The notes: generated from the letters alone by a model not told the origin. Positions 1 to 9,605 are shown, counted from the stretch's first letter. The stretch is DNA of 64,000 bases from Azoarcus taiwanensis (GCF_012910885.1 NZ_WTVM01000003.1:1-64000), one strand, 5' to 3'. Translations and numbers: made by a program.

Positions 1-2
1 AA

Positions 3-578
<576 letters not shown>

Positions 579-607
579 GCATCCCGACACTCGCCAATGC
601 AAGACCT

Positions 608-640
608 GCCCGCCCGACGCCTGCCGTCCGGCGGGCTTTT
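608..640 (+). terminator. Rho-independent terminator after ybiT
   Basis: A 7-bp GC stem (GCCCGCC at 608-614 with GGCGGGC at 630-636) is followed directly by TTTT. It lies 30 bases after the ABC-F stop codon and before the next gene, so it probably ends the ybiT transcript. Confidence 0.65.
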
Positions 641-666
641 CGATTAGACCACCTGCGACCCACGCC

Positions 667-1218
667 ATGAACCCGCAAGACACGCCCGCTTCCGACAAAA
701 GCCGCGCCAAAAAGCTCGAACTCAAGCTCGAGGCCCTCATCTTCGCCAGCCGCTGGTTGCTGGCACCGTTCTTCATCGGACTGATCATCGCAATCCTGGT
801 GCTGCTGGTGAAGTTCGGCAAGGAACTGATCGCATTGCTGATGGGCGTGCTGGGCGTAATCGAGCACGACTCGGTGATCTCCATCCTGACCCTGGTCGAC
901 ACCATGCTGATCGCCGCGCTGCTGTTGATCATGATCTTCAGCGGCTACGAGAACTTCGTCTCCAAGCTCTACACCGGCGACAACGAAGACCGCCCCGCGT
1001 GGATGGGCAAGGTCGGCTTCTCGGATCTCAAGATGAAGCTCATCGGCGCCATCGTCGCGATCTCGGCCGTCGAGCTGCTAAAAGCCTTTCTGGTGAGCCA
1101 CCAGATGACCGGCGAGGAGCTGGGCTGGAAGATCGCCATCCACCTCACGTTCGTGTTGTCGGGGCTGCTATTCGCGATCTCGGACTGGATCTCCGAGCAG
1201 CGCAAGAGCGGCAAGTGA
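667..1218 (+). CDS. UPF0114 (YqhA-like) inner-membrane protein
   Basis: A 183-residue protein with a short charged N-terminus (about 20 residues, Lys-rich), then hydrophobic segments at roughly residues 28-58, 72-98, 120-140 and 150-170. The segment FASRWLLAPFFIGL and the overall pattern fit the UPF0114/YqhA family of four-helix membrane proteins, whose function is not established. It stands alone, follows the ybiT terminator and converges on the TRAP transporter operon. The assignment rests on family resemblance only. Confidence 0.75.
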   Translation: MNPQDTPASDKSRAKKLELKLEALIFASRWLLAPFFIGLIIAILVLLVKFGKELIALLMGVLGVIEHDSVISILTLVDTMLIAALLLIMIFSGYENFVSKLYTGDNEDRPAWMGKVGFSDLKMKLIGAIVAISAVELLKAFLVSHQMTGEELGWKIAIHLTFVLSGLLFAISDWISEQRKSGK

Positions 1219-1235
1219 GCCCCGTCGTGGGGCTC
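1217..1235. terminator. Hairpin between convergent genes
   Basis: A perfect 7-bp stem (GAGCCCC / GGGGCTC, loop GTCGT) overlaps the stop codon of the UPF0114 gene and sits 5 bases from the end of dctM. There is no clear T-run on either strand, so termination is plausible but weakly supported. Confidence 0.4.
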
Positions 1236-1239
1236 GAAC

Positions 1240-2535
1240 TCACCATTTGCCGACGTTGAACATCGTCGCCGGTAACCACATCGCGATCGCCGGCACCGCC
1301 AGCACCACCAGCAGGCCCAGGAGCAGCAGGAACACGTAGGGAATCACGCCACGCACGATCTCGATCATCGGCGCACGGGTGATCGCCTTGATCGTAAACA
1401 GGTTCATGCCCACCGGCGGCGTGATCAGGGCCAGTTCCAGATTGATCATCAGCAGCACGCCATACCACACCGGGTTGATGCCGAGGTGGAGCATCACCGG
1501 CAGGATCACCGGCGTGGTGATCAGGATGATCGAGATGGTCTCGAGGAACATGCCGAGGATGAAGATGAGCAGCATCGCCAGCAGAAGGAACTCGAGAGTG
1601 CCGATACCGAGCTGGGTAACGAGGCCGACGATCTCCTGCGGAATGCGCATCTTGGTCAGCACATGGCCGAAGATGCTCGCGCCGGCCAGAATCATGAACA
1701 GCATCGCCGAGGTCCGGCACGCGGCGACCGCCGCGTGCCACAGATCGCCGAAACCGAAGTTGCGATAGACCACGACCGCGATCAGCAGGGCCGCCATCGC
1801 GCCGACACCGGCCGCCTCGGTCGCGGTGAAGATGCCGAAATACATCCCGCCCAGCACCAGCACCGGCAGCATCAACGACCAGAAGGACTTGCGCACCGCA
1901 GTGGCGAGTTCGGGCAGCGTGGCCCGCTTCTCCCGCCGGACGCCTTTCGAGATGAAGCGCGCATCGACCACGCACCACATCGAGAACATCAAGGCGAGCA
2001 ACAGGCCGGGCACCATGCCGGCGACGAACAGCGCACCGATCGAGGATTCGGTGATGACGCCGTAAAGCACCATCGGACCCGAGGGCGGAATGAGAATGCC
2101 CAGCGTGCCACCGGCCGCAACCAGACCGTAGGCGGTGCGCGGTTTGTAGCCGTAGTGGATCATCTGCGGAATGGCGACCGCGCCGATGGTGAGCGCGGTG
2201 GCCACACTCGAACCCGAGATCGCGGCGAAGATGGTGCACGCGATCACCGTCGCGATACCAATCCCGCCCGGCAGGTGGCGGGTGAAGGTAAAGGCGGCGT
2301 CGTAGAGGTCATCGACCAGCTTGCCGCGGATCATCACATGCGCCATGAAGGCGAACAGCGGGATCGCGACCAGCAGGTAGTGGTTGAGCTTGCCGAAGAC
2401 GATCTCGCCAAGGGCGCCGAGATCGCCCTGGGTGGCGAAGGTCAGCGCCCCACCGAAGATCGCCAGCCCGGCGAAGATCGGCAAGCCGGTGAGCAGGAGC
2501 AGCAGCGCGCCGAACAGCAGCAAAAGGAAGGTCAT
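1240..2535 (-). CDS. dctM: TRAP transporter large permease subunit (DctM)
   Basis: A 431-residue, very hydrophobic protein with about 12 membrane segments and the length expected of DctM. Segments such as GGTLGILIPPSGPMVLYG and TPPVGMNLF are typical of the family. The subunit forms the Na+-driven channel of a tripartite ATP-independent periplasmic transporter and takes substrate from the periplasmic binding protein. It overlaps dctQ by 4 bases (ATGA), so the two are translationally coupled. It is the last gene of an operon that also holds a CoA-transferase and an HMG-CoA-lyase-like enzyme, which suggests uptake of the acid those enzymes degrade. Confidence 0.93.
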   Translation of the reverse strand: MTFLLLLFGALLLLLTGLPIFAGLAIFGGALTFATQGDLGALGEIVFGKLNHYLLVAIPLFAFMAHVMIRGKLVDDLYDAAFTFTRHLPGGIGIATVIACTIFAAISGSSVATALTIGAVAIPQMIHYGYKPRTAYGLVAAGGTLGILIPPSGPMVLYGVITESSIGALFVAGMVPGLLLALMFSMWCVVDARFISKGVRREKRATLPELATAVRKSFWSLMLPVLVLGGMYFGIFTATEAAGVGAMAALLIAVVVYRNFGFGDLWHAAVAACRTSAMLFMILAGASIFGHVLTKMRIPQEIVGLVTQLGIGTLEFLLLAMLLIFILGMFLETISIILITTPVILPVMLHLGINPVWYGVLLMINLELALITPPVGMNLFTIKAITRAPMIEIVRGVIPYVFLLLLGLLVVLAVPAIAMWLPATMFNVGKW

Positions 2536-3158
2536 CGCCCACCTCCACCGCGGGGGTCATCATCCTGCGCCTGAACCGCGGCCGCAGCATGCGCCGCCTC
2601 ACCCCGGCTGACCACGACCTCTTCACCGATGGCGATGCGCAACAAGCCCATCAGGGCGGCAAGACCGAACAGCGCACCGCCGACCGGTACCGCAAGCTGA
2701 ACGATCCAGATCGGCACCTCGAGATGGCCGTAGGACTTCACGCCGAGCATCTTTGAGAAGGCCACGGTCTCCCAGCCCTCGACGACGAAGAACACGCCGG
2801 TGACGACCACCGCGAGCAAGGCCCAGACCGCGGCGATGCGTCGCCCCAGCGCACCGAGCCGGCTGGTCAGCAGATCGACCCCGATATGCTCGCCACGACG
2901 CATGGCATCGGCCGCGCCGAGCAGGACGATGGCGACCAGCAGAAAGCCGACGAGATCGTCCACCCAGGTCTGGGGTTGGTTGAGCACATAGCGCATCCCG
3001 ACCGAGTACACGACCATGGCGAGCGAGGCGATCAGCGCGAGCGCCGAGAACGCCATCGCCAGCCAGCACAGGGCTGCGACGATGCGGTCGAGCCCGAGGA
3101 CGACTGCGCGTGCCACCGTCGCGAGCGGACCGCGTACCGGGTGTTTCGAAGCTGTCAT
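2532..3158 (-). CDS. dctQ: TRAP transporter small permease subunit (DctQ)
   Basis: A 208-residue protein with four predicted membrane helices (about residues 30-57, 68-88, 110-130 and 150-172). It carries the family pattern around NQPQTWVDDLVGFLL and the RRGEHIGVDL segment. DctQ pairs with DctM in the inner membrane. The start ATG lies 70 bases after the dctP stop. That gap holds a strong hairpin, and the 3' end overlaps dctM. The C-terminus is Ala-rich and charged and probably cytoplasmic. Confidence 0.9.
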   Translation of the reverse strand: MTASKHPVRGPLATVARAVVLGLDRIVAALCWLAMAFSALALIASLAMVVYSVGMRYVLNQPQTWVDDLVGFLLVAIVLLGAADAMRRGEHIGVDLLTSRLGALGRRIAAVWALLAVVVTGVFFVVEGWETVAFSKMLGVKSYGHLEVPIWIVQLAVPVGGALFGLAALMGLLRIAIGEEVVVSRGEAAHAAAAVQAQDDDPRGGGGR

Positions 3159-3176
3159 GTCATGAACCGAAGCAAT

Positions 3177-3205
3177 GCGGCGACCGGCCTCGTGCCGGTC
3201 GCCGC
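3177..3205 (-). other. Intercistronic hairpin between dctP and dctQ
   Basis: A perfect 12-bp GC stem (GCGGCGACCGGC at 3177-3188 with its complement at 3194-3205, loop 5 nt) lies between the dctP stop and the dctQ start. No T-run follows on the minus strand. Such stems often protect the 3' end of the binding-protein message, giving more DctP than permease; that role is inferred here. Confidence 0.55.
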
Positions 3206-3228
3206 GGTTCGTAGCCGTGGTGCCGCGA

Positions 3229-4209
3229 TCAGAGGTTCTCGATCAACTCGACCAGTTTGGCGGCATCGTCGCCGAGCGCGCGAAACGCTTCGAGTACCGG
3301 CGGCTGCATCGCTGCCTTCCACACTTCGGCTTCTTCCGCAGTCTGCAGGTGCAGCACCATGCCCTTTTCCTGCAACTGGGTAATGGCCTGCTCGGCGGTG
3401 GCCTCGGTGACCGCGATGACGTCCTGCTCGGCCTTGGCCGCCGCGCGCTCGATACCGGCGCGAACGTCGTCCGGCAGGCGATCCCACCACGTGGGGGTCA
3501 CGAAAAGGTGGAAATACACTGCGAAGAACGGCGTCACGGTGCCGTACTTCTGCACCTCGTAGAAGCGACGGCTGTAACCGGCGGACACGTCGGTCAGACC
3601 GGCGTCGATCACCCCGGTCTGCAAGGCCTGATAGACCTCCGAGCCGGGCATGGTCGCCGGTGCGGCGTTGACCGCGACGAAGGCTTCATCGACCAGACGC
3701 GAAAGCCCGCGGATCTTCTTGCCCGCAAAGTCGGAGGTCTGGACCAGCGGTTTGGCGTTCGAGGTGAAGATGCTCTGACGGGTGGTGTACAACCAGGCGA
3801 TGTTGCGCACGCCCTTTTCCAGCAGCTTGGCCTCGAGCATGCGCGCGGCCTCGGAGCCCGGGAAGCGCTGCAGCCGGTCGAGATCGGTCATGAAATACGG
3901 GAGGGTCATGACGTTCATCTCGGGCAGCGTGCCGCCCCACTGGAAGTTGGTCACCACCGCAGCCTCCACCTGCCCCCGCGCCACCGCAGCGTGGTTCTGC
4001 GCCCCGCGGAAAGCCTGTTCCGCACCGAAGATCTGCACTTCGACCCGGTTGCCGGTTTCCCGCGCAACATCTTCGGCGAAGCGGTCGAGGGTCTGCGCAA
4101 TGTGGTGGGTGGGCGGCAACTGGTGACTGAGGCGCATCGTGAAGTCGGCGGCAGTGGCAATGCCGATGCTGGCCGCAACGAGCAGGCTGGCGAGCAGGGT
4201 GTGTTTCAT
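3229..4209 (-). CDS. dctP: TRAP transporter solute-binding protein (DctP family)
   Basis: A 326-residue periplasmic binding protein. The chosen ATG is preceded by AGGAGACCCTG and opens a clean signal peptide: two charged residues, a hydrophobic core, then ATA-AD cleavage near residue 20. The mature part starts with FTMRLSHQLPPTHH, typical of DctP proteins. The segment PETAR-like GIERAAAKAE near the C-terminus and the helix-rich tail also fit. An upstream in-frame extension has no ribosome site and would bury the signal peptide, so it was rejected. Most DctP ligands are carboxylates; the exact substrate cannot be read from the sequence. Confidence 0.92.
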   Translation of the reverse strand: MKHTLLASLLVAASIGIATAADFTMRLSHQLPPTHHIAQTLDRFAEDVARETGNRVEVQIFGAEQAFRGAQNHAAVARGQVEAAVVTNFQWGGTLPEMNVMTLPYFMTDLDRLQRFPGSEAARMLEAKLLEKGVRNIAWLYTTRQSIFTSNAKPLVQTSDFAGKKIRGLSRLVDEAFVAVNAAPATMPGSEVYQALQTGVIDAGLTDVSAGYSRRFYEVQKYGTVTPFFAVYFHLFVTPTWWDRLPDDVRAGIERAAAKAEQDVIAVTEATAEQAITQLQEKGMVLHLQTAEEAEVWKAAMQPPVLEAFRALGDDAAKLVELIENL

Positions 4210-4240
4210 CAGGGTCTCCTTTTTTGGTGTGAGCGGGCGA

Positions 4241-5197
4241 TTACGAACCGACGATCTGTGGTGCGGCATCGTCCGTGGTGCAGGCGAAGGGTCGCAGGCG
4301 GGGTCCGGCGACACCGACATGCCCTTCAAGCGGATGCCCGACCGCCTGTTCGACGGCCCGGCGGGTTTCGAGCAAGGCATCGAGGTCGATGCCGGTTTCA
4401 TGGCCCATCAGTTCTAGCATGTGCACCAGATCCTCGGTGCACACGTTGCCGGACGCGCCGGGCGCGAACGGACAGCCACCCAGCCCGCCGATGCAGGCGT
4501 CGAAGCGCACGATGCCCGACTGCAGCCCGGCAAGCGCGTTGGCCAGTCCGAGTCCTCGGGTGTCGTGAAGATGCAGACCGAAACGCGCCTCGGGGTAGCG
4601 GCGCAAGACCTCGTCGCACAAGGCCGCGACCTGGGTCGGATACGCCATGCCGGTGGTGTCGGCAAGGGAAATGTCTTGAATGCCGGTGGCGAGAAAGCGC
4701 TCGATGAGGCCGAAGACCCGCGCCGCGGGAATGTCGCCCTCGAGCGGACAGCCGAAGGTCATCGAGATCGCGCCGCTGAGCGCGGTGTTGGCGGCACGGC
4801 TCATGTCGGCAACCGCGGCGAACCCGGCAAACGAGTCGTCGATGCTGCGTCCGGCATTGGCGTTGTTGTGGGCCTCGGACGCGGAGACGACCACCGCGAT
4901 CTCGTCCACGCCGGCCTTGATTGCGCGCCCCGCGCCGCGCGGCGTCATCGCGAGCGCCACGTAGGTCGTGCCCGGTCGGCGCCTGATGCGCGCGAACACC
5001 TCCTCGGCATCTGCGAGCGCCGGCACCGCCCGGACGGATACGAAGGAGGTGGCCTCGATGCGCGAAAAGCCGAGATCCGAGATGCGGTCGAGCAGGGCGA
5101 CTTTGACATCGGTGCTCAGAATCGTGGGCTCGATCTGAAGCCCGTCGCGCATCACGACTTCGGTCAGCATCACAGGCGGACGCAACACCGGACTCAT
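4241..5197 (-). CDS. HMG-CoA lyase family enzyme (HMG-CoA or citramalyl-CoA-type lyase)
   Basis: A 318-residue TIM-barrel enzyme of the HMGL-like family. The metal-binding RDGLQ lies at residues 17-21, His209 and His211 are in LHLHD, and the signature GGLGGCPFAPGASGN carries the active-site Cys242. Such enzymes split a 3-hydroxyacyl-CoA with a 3-methyl branch, for example HMG-CoA to acetoacetate and acetyl-CoA, or citramalyl-CoA to pyruvate and acetyl-CoA. The start overlaps the CoA-transferase stop as ATGA, so activation and cleavage of the acid look coupled. The substrate cannot be separated between these options by eye. Confidence 0.85.
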   Translation of the reverse strand: MSPVLRPPVMLTEVVMRDGLQIEPTILSTDVKVALLDRISDLGFSRIEATSFVSVRAVPALADAEEVFARIRRRPGTTYVALAMTPRGAGRAIKAGVDEIAVVVSASEAHNNANAGRSIDDSFAGFAAVADMSRAANTALSGAISMTFGCPLEGDIPAARVFGLIERFLATGIQDISLADTTGMAYPTQVAALCDEVLRRYPEARFGLHLHDTRGLGLANALAGLQSGIVRFDACIGGLGGCPFAPGASGNVCTEDLVHMLELMGHETGIDLDALLETRRAVEQAVGHPLEGHVGVAGPRLRPFACTTDDAAPQIVGS

Positions 5198-6414
5198 GCC
5201 TCAACCCCGTTCGGATCGGGCATTGCCACCACGCCCCGCGCCAGCAGGTCGTCGATGCTGGCCTCATCGACTCCCGCGGCCCGCAACACCTCGCGGGTAT
5301 GCTCGCCGACGCGCGGTCCCAGCGCCCGCACGCTGCCGGGCGTCGCCGACAGCTTGGGCACGATGCCGGGCATCCACAACCGTTCGCGCTCGTCGAGCGG
5401 CGCGGACAGAATCATGTCGCGCGCACGGTACTGTTCGTCGTCACAGATGTCGGCAATGCTGTAGATCTTGCCGTGCGGCACGTCCGCGCCCTTGAGCACC
5501 GCCATGACCGCCGCGGCGTCGTGCGACGCGCACCAGTCGACGATCGCCCCCTCGATGATTTCGGCATGGGCCGCACGCCCGGAATTCTGCGCGAAACGCG
5601 GATCCTCGCCGATGTCCTCGCGCCCGATGGCCGACATCAGGCGGCGGAAAATGCCGTCGCCATTCGCAGCGATGATGATGTTCACGCCATCGCGCGACAC
5701 ATAGGTGTTGGACGGCACGATGCCGGTCAGGTTGGAGCCGGTGCGTTCGCGCACCTCTCCGTACATCGCGTACTCGGGCACCGCGCATTCCATCAGGTTG
5801 AACACCGATTCGTACAGGGCGACATCCACCACCTGGCCCTTGCCGCCATTGGCATCGCGATGGCGCAACGCCATCAGCGCGCCGATCACCGCGTGCAGCC
5901 CGGCGACCGAATCGCCGATGGACAGGTTCAGTCGCACCGGCGGCCGGTCGGGATAGCCGGTCACATAGCGCAGCCCGCCCATCGACTCGCCGATCGCACC
6001 GAAACCGGGTTGGTCGCGCATCGGTCCGGTCTGACCAAAGCCGGAGACACGAACCATGACCAGACCGGGGTTCTCGGCCGACAGTGCCTCATAGCCAAGC
6101 CCCCATTTTTCCATAGTACCGGGGCGGAAGTTCTCGACCACGATGTCGGCCTCGCGCGCGAGCCTCCGAACCAGCATCTGCCCATCCGCAGTGCGCAAAT
6201 CGATGGCGACCGACTTCTTGTTGCGGGCCTGGACGTACCACCACAGTGAGGTGCCCTGGTAGAGCCTGCGCCAGCTTCGCAAGGGATCCCCCTGTCCGGG
6301 CGGCTCGACTTTGATCACATCGGCACCGAACTCGGCCATCATCCGGGCTGCGAAGGGGCCGGCAATGAGTTGGCCGAGTTCGAGCACCCGGATACCGGAG
6401 AGGGGTCCCTGCAC
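5194..6414 (-). CDS. CaiB/BaiF family (class III) CoA-transferase
   Basis: A 406-residue enzyme, normal for family III CoA-transferases. It starts with the family opening PLSGIRVLELGQLIAGPFAARMM. The nucleophile matching Asp169 of formyl-CoA transferase is Asp168 in SIGDSVAG. A GTG start at 6414 is preferred because AAGGAG lies 5 bases upstream; an ATG seven codons earlier has no clear ribosome site. The enzyme would move CoA from a donor such as succinyl-CoA to the imported acid, which the next gene then cleaves. It is divergent from a LysR regulator, and a palindrome lies in the gap between them. Confidence 0.88.
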   Translation of the reverse strand: MQGPLSGIRVLELGQLIAGPFAARMMAEFGADVIKVEPPGQGDPLRSWRRLYQGTSLWWYVQARNKKSVAIDLRTADGQMLVRRLAREADIVVENFRPGTMEKWGLGYEALSAENPGLVMVRVSGFGQTGPMRDQPGFGAIGESMGGLRYVTGYPDRPPVRLNLSIGDSVAGLHAVIGALMALRHRDANGGKGQVVDVALYESVFNLMECAVPEYAMYGEVRERTGSNLTGIVPSNTYVSRDGVNIIIAANGDGIFRRLMSAIGREDIGEDPRFAQNSGRAAHAEIIEGAIVDWCASHDAAAVMAVLKGADVPHGKIYSIADICDDEQYRARDMILSAPLDERERLWMPGIVPKLSATPGSVRALGPRVGEHTREVLRAAGVDEASIDDLLARGVVAMPDPNGVEA

Positions 6415-6495
6415 ATTGTCTCCTTGCAAGATCATTTAGCTTTTTGAAGGCTTTGAACACGCCAGATCGCTGTGGCCCGATGATGCGTACCCGCC

Positions 6496-6513
6496 AGATT
6501 ACTTGTGTAATCT
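6496..6513. promoter_or_regulatory. Candidate LysR-type operator
   Basis: An 18-bp perfect inverted repeat, AGATTAC-TTGT-GTAATCT, lies in the 200-bp gap between the divergent CoA-transferase and lysR genes. It contains the T-N11-A pattern of LysR binding sites. It sits 82 bp from the CoA-transferase start and 101 bp from the regulator start, so it could serve both promoters. Confidence 0.6.
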
Positions 6514-6614
6514 TTGCTCTGATGAATCGTAGTGCGTGTTGCGCTGCGTCGGCCAGCCACGATTTCTGCTGCTATCATTAGTTTTTCTAAATTCAATGCG
6601 GGTCGCGCCCGACC

Positions 6615-7511
6615 GTGAGTCGTCCACGTATACCTTTAACCGCAATTCGAGCCTTCGAGTCCGCCGCGCGGCGATCCAGCATTGCACAGGCGGCTTCGGA
6701 GTTGTGCGTCACCCCCGGAGCAGTAAGTCAGCAGGTACGCCAGCTGGAGGATTGGGTCGGCGTACCCCTGTTTGAACGCGCGGGTCGTGGCCTGCGGCTC
6801 ACGATCGAAGGCCGACAGTTGTCCGAGCGCCTCGGCCCTGTGTTCGAGCAGCTCGAACGGGCGATCACCGACGTACGCTCAAGTGCAGCGCCCGATCATC
6901 TTCGCCTGCGGCTTGCACCGACTCTAGCGATACGGTGGCTGGTACCCAAACTCGGCGATTTCATCGGACGTCATCCGGGACTGGAGGTCGAAGTGAGCAC
7001 CAGCGCCGTCGCTGACGAAGGGGCGCTGGATGGCTTCGACCTGACAGTTCGCATACACACGTCGCGGCCGGAGCGCGAGGAGGCGCTGCTTCTCTTCCGC
7101 GACGCCTTCACTCCGGTTTGCAGCCCGGAAACCGCGCGTCAGCTGCGTGCCCCGTCGGACCTCGACAGGCTGCCTCGGCTGCATTCGATGATTCGGCCGG
7201 AGTCCTGGCAGATCTGGCTCGACGGCACCGGCCTGGCACTCGACCCCCTTGCCGGCCCGAAGTTTGCCAACGCCGCGCTCGCCTACCAGGCAGCCGCCGA
7301 AGGTCTCGGTGTCGCAATCGGGCAGCGTGTCTATGTGGAAGCCGATATCGAGGCAGGCCGACTGGTCGCGCCTTTTGAGGGTTTCGTCGGATCCGACATG
7401 GGCTACTGGCTGGTCAATGCTCGGCACAAATCGGCCTGGCCCAAGGTTCGCGCCTTCCGCGAATGGTGCGCCAGACTCGTCGGAGAGCAGAGCGACCAGA
7501 CCAGCACATGA
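6615..7511 (+). CDS. LysR family transcriptional regulator (GcvA-like)
   Basis: A 298-residue regulator with an N-terminal winged helix-turn-helix (about residues 6-65: AIRAFESAARRSS, TPGAVSQQVRQLE) and a type 2 periplasmic-binding-fold effector domain after residue 90. The opening PRIPLTAIRAFESAAR is typical of the GcvA branch. The start is GTG. It is transcribed away from the CoA-transferase/lyase/TRAP operon and probably controls it in response to the transported acid or its CoA ester. It converges on opgH, 27 bases from that gene's end. Confidence 0.88.
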   Translation: MSRPRIPLTAIRAFESAARRSSIAQAASELCVTPGAVSQQVRQLEDWVGVPLFERAGRGLRLTIEGRQLSERLGPVFEQLERAITDVRSSAAPDHLRLRLAPTLAIRWLVPKLGDFIGRHPGLEVEVSTSAVADEGALDGFDLTVRIHTSRPEREEALLLFRDAFTPVCSPETARQLRAPSDLDRLPRLHSMIRPESWQIWLDGTGLALDPLAGPKFANAALAYQAAAEGLGVAIGQRVYVEADIEAGRLVAPFEGFVGSDMGYWLVNARHKSAWPKVRAFREWCARLVGEQSDQTST

Positions 7512-7538
7512 CCAGAGGTCGCAGCAGCCGTGGGCCGG

Positions 7539-9605
7539 TCAGGTCCCGATGCGTTCGTCCACCGCCCGCCCCCAGAAGCTGTCCGACGGGGCCCGCCAGG
7601 CACGCCGGTGCAGCGACTCGAGAGCGCCACGGCTCAGCGCCAGCTGCGTCACCTCGCGTGACGTCAGGTTTTCGGGTCCTTCGCGCTCGCAGCGTGCTAC
7701 CAGACGCGCGATGGTTTCGGACTTCACCCCGGGACGATTGTCGCGGGTGGTCGCGACGTGCACCCGGTTGAGTACGGGGTCGACCACGACATGAATGAAG
7801 GCCGAGCGGTCGCCTCGCTCGCTGACGACCGTTTGCGCCTCGCGCACCGCTGAGATCACCGCTACCGTGTTGCGCTCTTCGGGCGACTGCAACAGACCAT
7901 AACGTTTCAGGAATGCGCCGACGGAGATCCGCGCGGAAACCACTGATACCGGTGCCGCAACGATGAGCGGAATCGCCACCGGCAAAGACCAGAAGAAGAA
8001 GAGCGGGTCGAGCCACCACGCCAGGATCGCCCAGCATCCGGCCAGCAAGGAGCCGGGCGCCTGATCTACGAGCGCCTCGCGCCAGGTCGTTTCCTCACTG
8101 CGGTTCTGTCCCGCCCAGCGCAGCTTCACACCGGACAGCCCCTCGACCACGTGACGACTGTGCGAAAGCATCCGGATCGGCGCCATCAGCGTGGAGACCA
8201 GGATCTCGAGCAGGACCGACAACAGCAAGCGAAAGCCTCCTCCAAAGTCCGCGCTTCGCCCCCGCAGAGCGACATCGATCAATGCCAGCCACTTGGGAAG
8301 AAACAGCAGCAAGACAGTTGCTCCGGCCAAACCCAGCGCCCACTCGGGGTTCCATTTCGGCCAAACTGGAAACGGGCTATGCGGAACCGGAAAGTAGTCG
8401 ATTGGAAACAGCACCAGCCGCGCTGTGGCAACAGTCGTCAAGCCCAGAAAAGCAAGCCATAGCGGCGATGCGAGATAAGACATGACACCGTTGAGCAGGG
8501 CCAGGCGGTGAGCCATGCGCAAGCGTCTTCCGAACAGCAGCAGCCACAGGTGCTGGAGGTTACCCTTGGCCCATCGCTTGTCGCGCGCCAGTTCGTCGAC
8601 CAGGCTGGGTGGAGACTCCTCGTAACTGCCCTGCAGCTCCGGCTCCAGCCAGACCTCGTATCCGGCCCGAGCCATGTAGGCGGCCTCGACGAAGTCGTGG
8701 CTCGAGATCGGGCCCCTGAACGGGCCGAATCCACGCAGCTTGCGCAGACCGCAATGCGCCATGAAAGGGGCCACGCGAATGATCGCATTGTGTCCCCAGT
8801 ACGCGGCCTCGCCTAGCTGATAGGCGCTCAGGCCAGCAGTGAACATCGGACCGTAAAGGCGACTCGAGAACTGCTGCGCTCGAGCGAACATCGATTCAGC
8901 ATTGACGATACCGGGGCTGGTCTGGATTATCCCCACACCCGGTTCGCGCTCCATCAGCCGGACCATGTCGACCAGTGTCCCGCCATCCATGATGCTGTCC
9001 GCATCGAGCACGATCATGTATTCGTAGCGCCGACCCCATCGGCGCAGAAAGTCTGCGACGTTGCCGCTTTTGTAGTTCATGTTGATCGGACGACGCCGAT
9101 AGAACAACCGCCCGAAGGCACCCAGCTCACGGCAAAGCTCGTACCACACGGTCTTCTCCGACAACCAGTGGTCCGGGTCGCGACTGTCCGAGAGGATGTG
9201 AAACTCGAAGTGCTCGAGCTGGCCGGTCTCTTCGAGCGAGCGGTAAATCGCGCGCAGACCGCCGAGCGTGCGTGCGATCGGTTCGTTGTAGATCGGCATG
9301 ACGATTGCTGTGCGCGCCAGTGGCGTCGCTTCCAGCACACCGCGCGAATGACGTTGCAGGAGTCCCTGCGGGTCACCGCCAGCAAGGCGGACGACAAAAC
9401 CTGTGAAACCCACCCAGAATCCGACCGAAATCCAGCCGAACAAAACCGCAAACAACGCGAGCAGACCGATCTCCACCGCGTTGCCACCTTGATACGGCAA
9501 CACCTGGCGCATGATCGTGACACCGAGTGCGGTCTGACCGACCACCACCAGCGTCAGCACACTTCGCCGTACGAACGCGGCGCGCTTCCAGGAAGGTTTG
9601 GTCAT
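7539..9605 (-). CDS. opgH: Glucans biosynthesis glucosyltransferase H
   Basis: A 688-residue membrane glycosyltransferase (GT2 type) that polymerises the glucose backbone of osmoregulated periplasmic glucans from UDP-glucose. Two helices at about residues 15-70 precede the catalytic domain, which shows AIVMPIYNE, the metal site LDADS and the product-site motif KRWAKGNLQ. Several membrane helices follow. The ATG at 9605 overlaps the stop of the preceding small gene (ATGA). The protein lacks the long N-terminal extension of the 847-residue enterobacterial form. It works with periplasmic OpgG, encoded just upstream. Confidence 0.92.
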   Translation of the reverse strand: MTKPSWKRAAFVRRSVLTLVVVGQTALGVTIMRQVLPYQGGNAVEIGLLALFAVLFGWISVGFWVGFTGFVVRLAGGDPQGLLQRHSRGVLEATPLARTAIVMPIYNEPIARTLGGLRAIYRSLEETGQLEHFEFHILSDSRDPDHWLSEKTVWYELCRELGAFGRLFYRRRPINMNYKSGNVADFLRRWGRRYEYMIVLDADSIMDGGTLVDMVRLMEREPGVGIIQTSPGIVNAESMFARAQQFSSRLYGPMFTAGLSAYQLGEAAYWGHNAIIRVAPFMAHCGLRKLRGFGPFRGPISSHDFVEAAYMARAGYEVWLEPELQGSYEESPPSLVDELARDKRWAKGNLQHLWLLLFGRRLRMAHRLALLNGVMSYLASPLWLAFLGLTTVATARLVLFPIDYFPVPHSPFPVWPKWNPEWALGLAGATVLLLFLPKWLALIDVALRGRSADFGGGFRLLLSVLLEILVSTLMAPIRMLSHSRHVVEGLSGVKLRWAGQNRSEETTWREALVDQAPGSLLAGCWAILAWWLDPLFFFWSLPVAIPLIVAAPVSVVSARISVGAFLKRYGLLQSPEERNTVAVISAVREAQTVVSERGDRSAFIHVVVDPVLNRVHVATTRDNRPGVKSETIARLVARCEREGPENLTSREVTQLALSRGALESLHRRAWRAPSDSFWGRAVDERIGT

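Noticed and set aside
5194-6414. Apparent replacement of the catalytic Asp by Glu in the CoA-transferase (ALYESV)
   Set aside because: Counting from the start of formyl-CoA transferase, the nucleophile Asp169 corresponds to the Asp in SIGDSVAG, which is intact; the Glu lies in a later helix.
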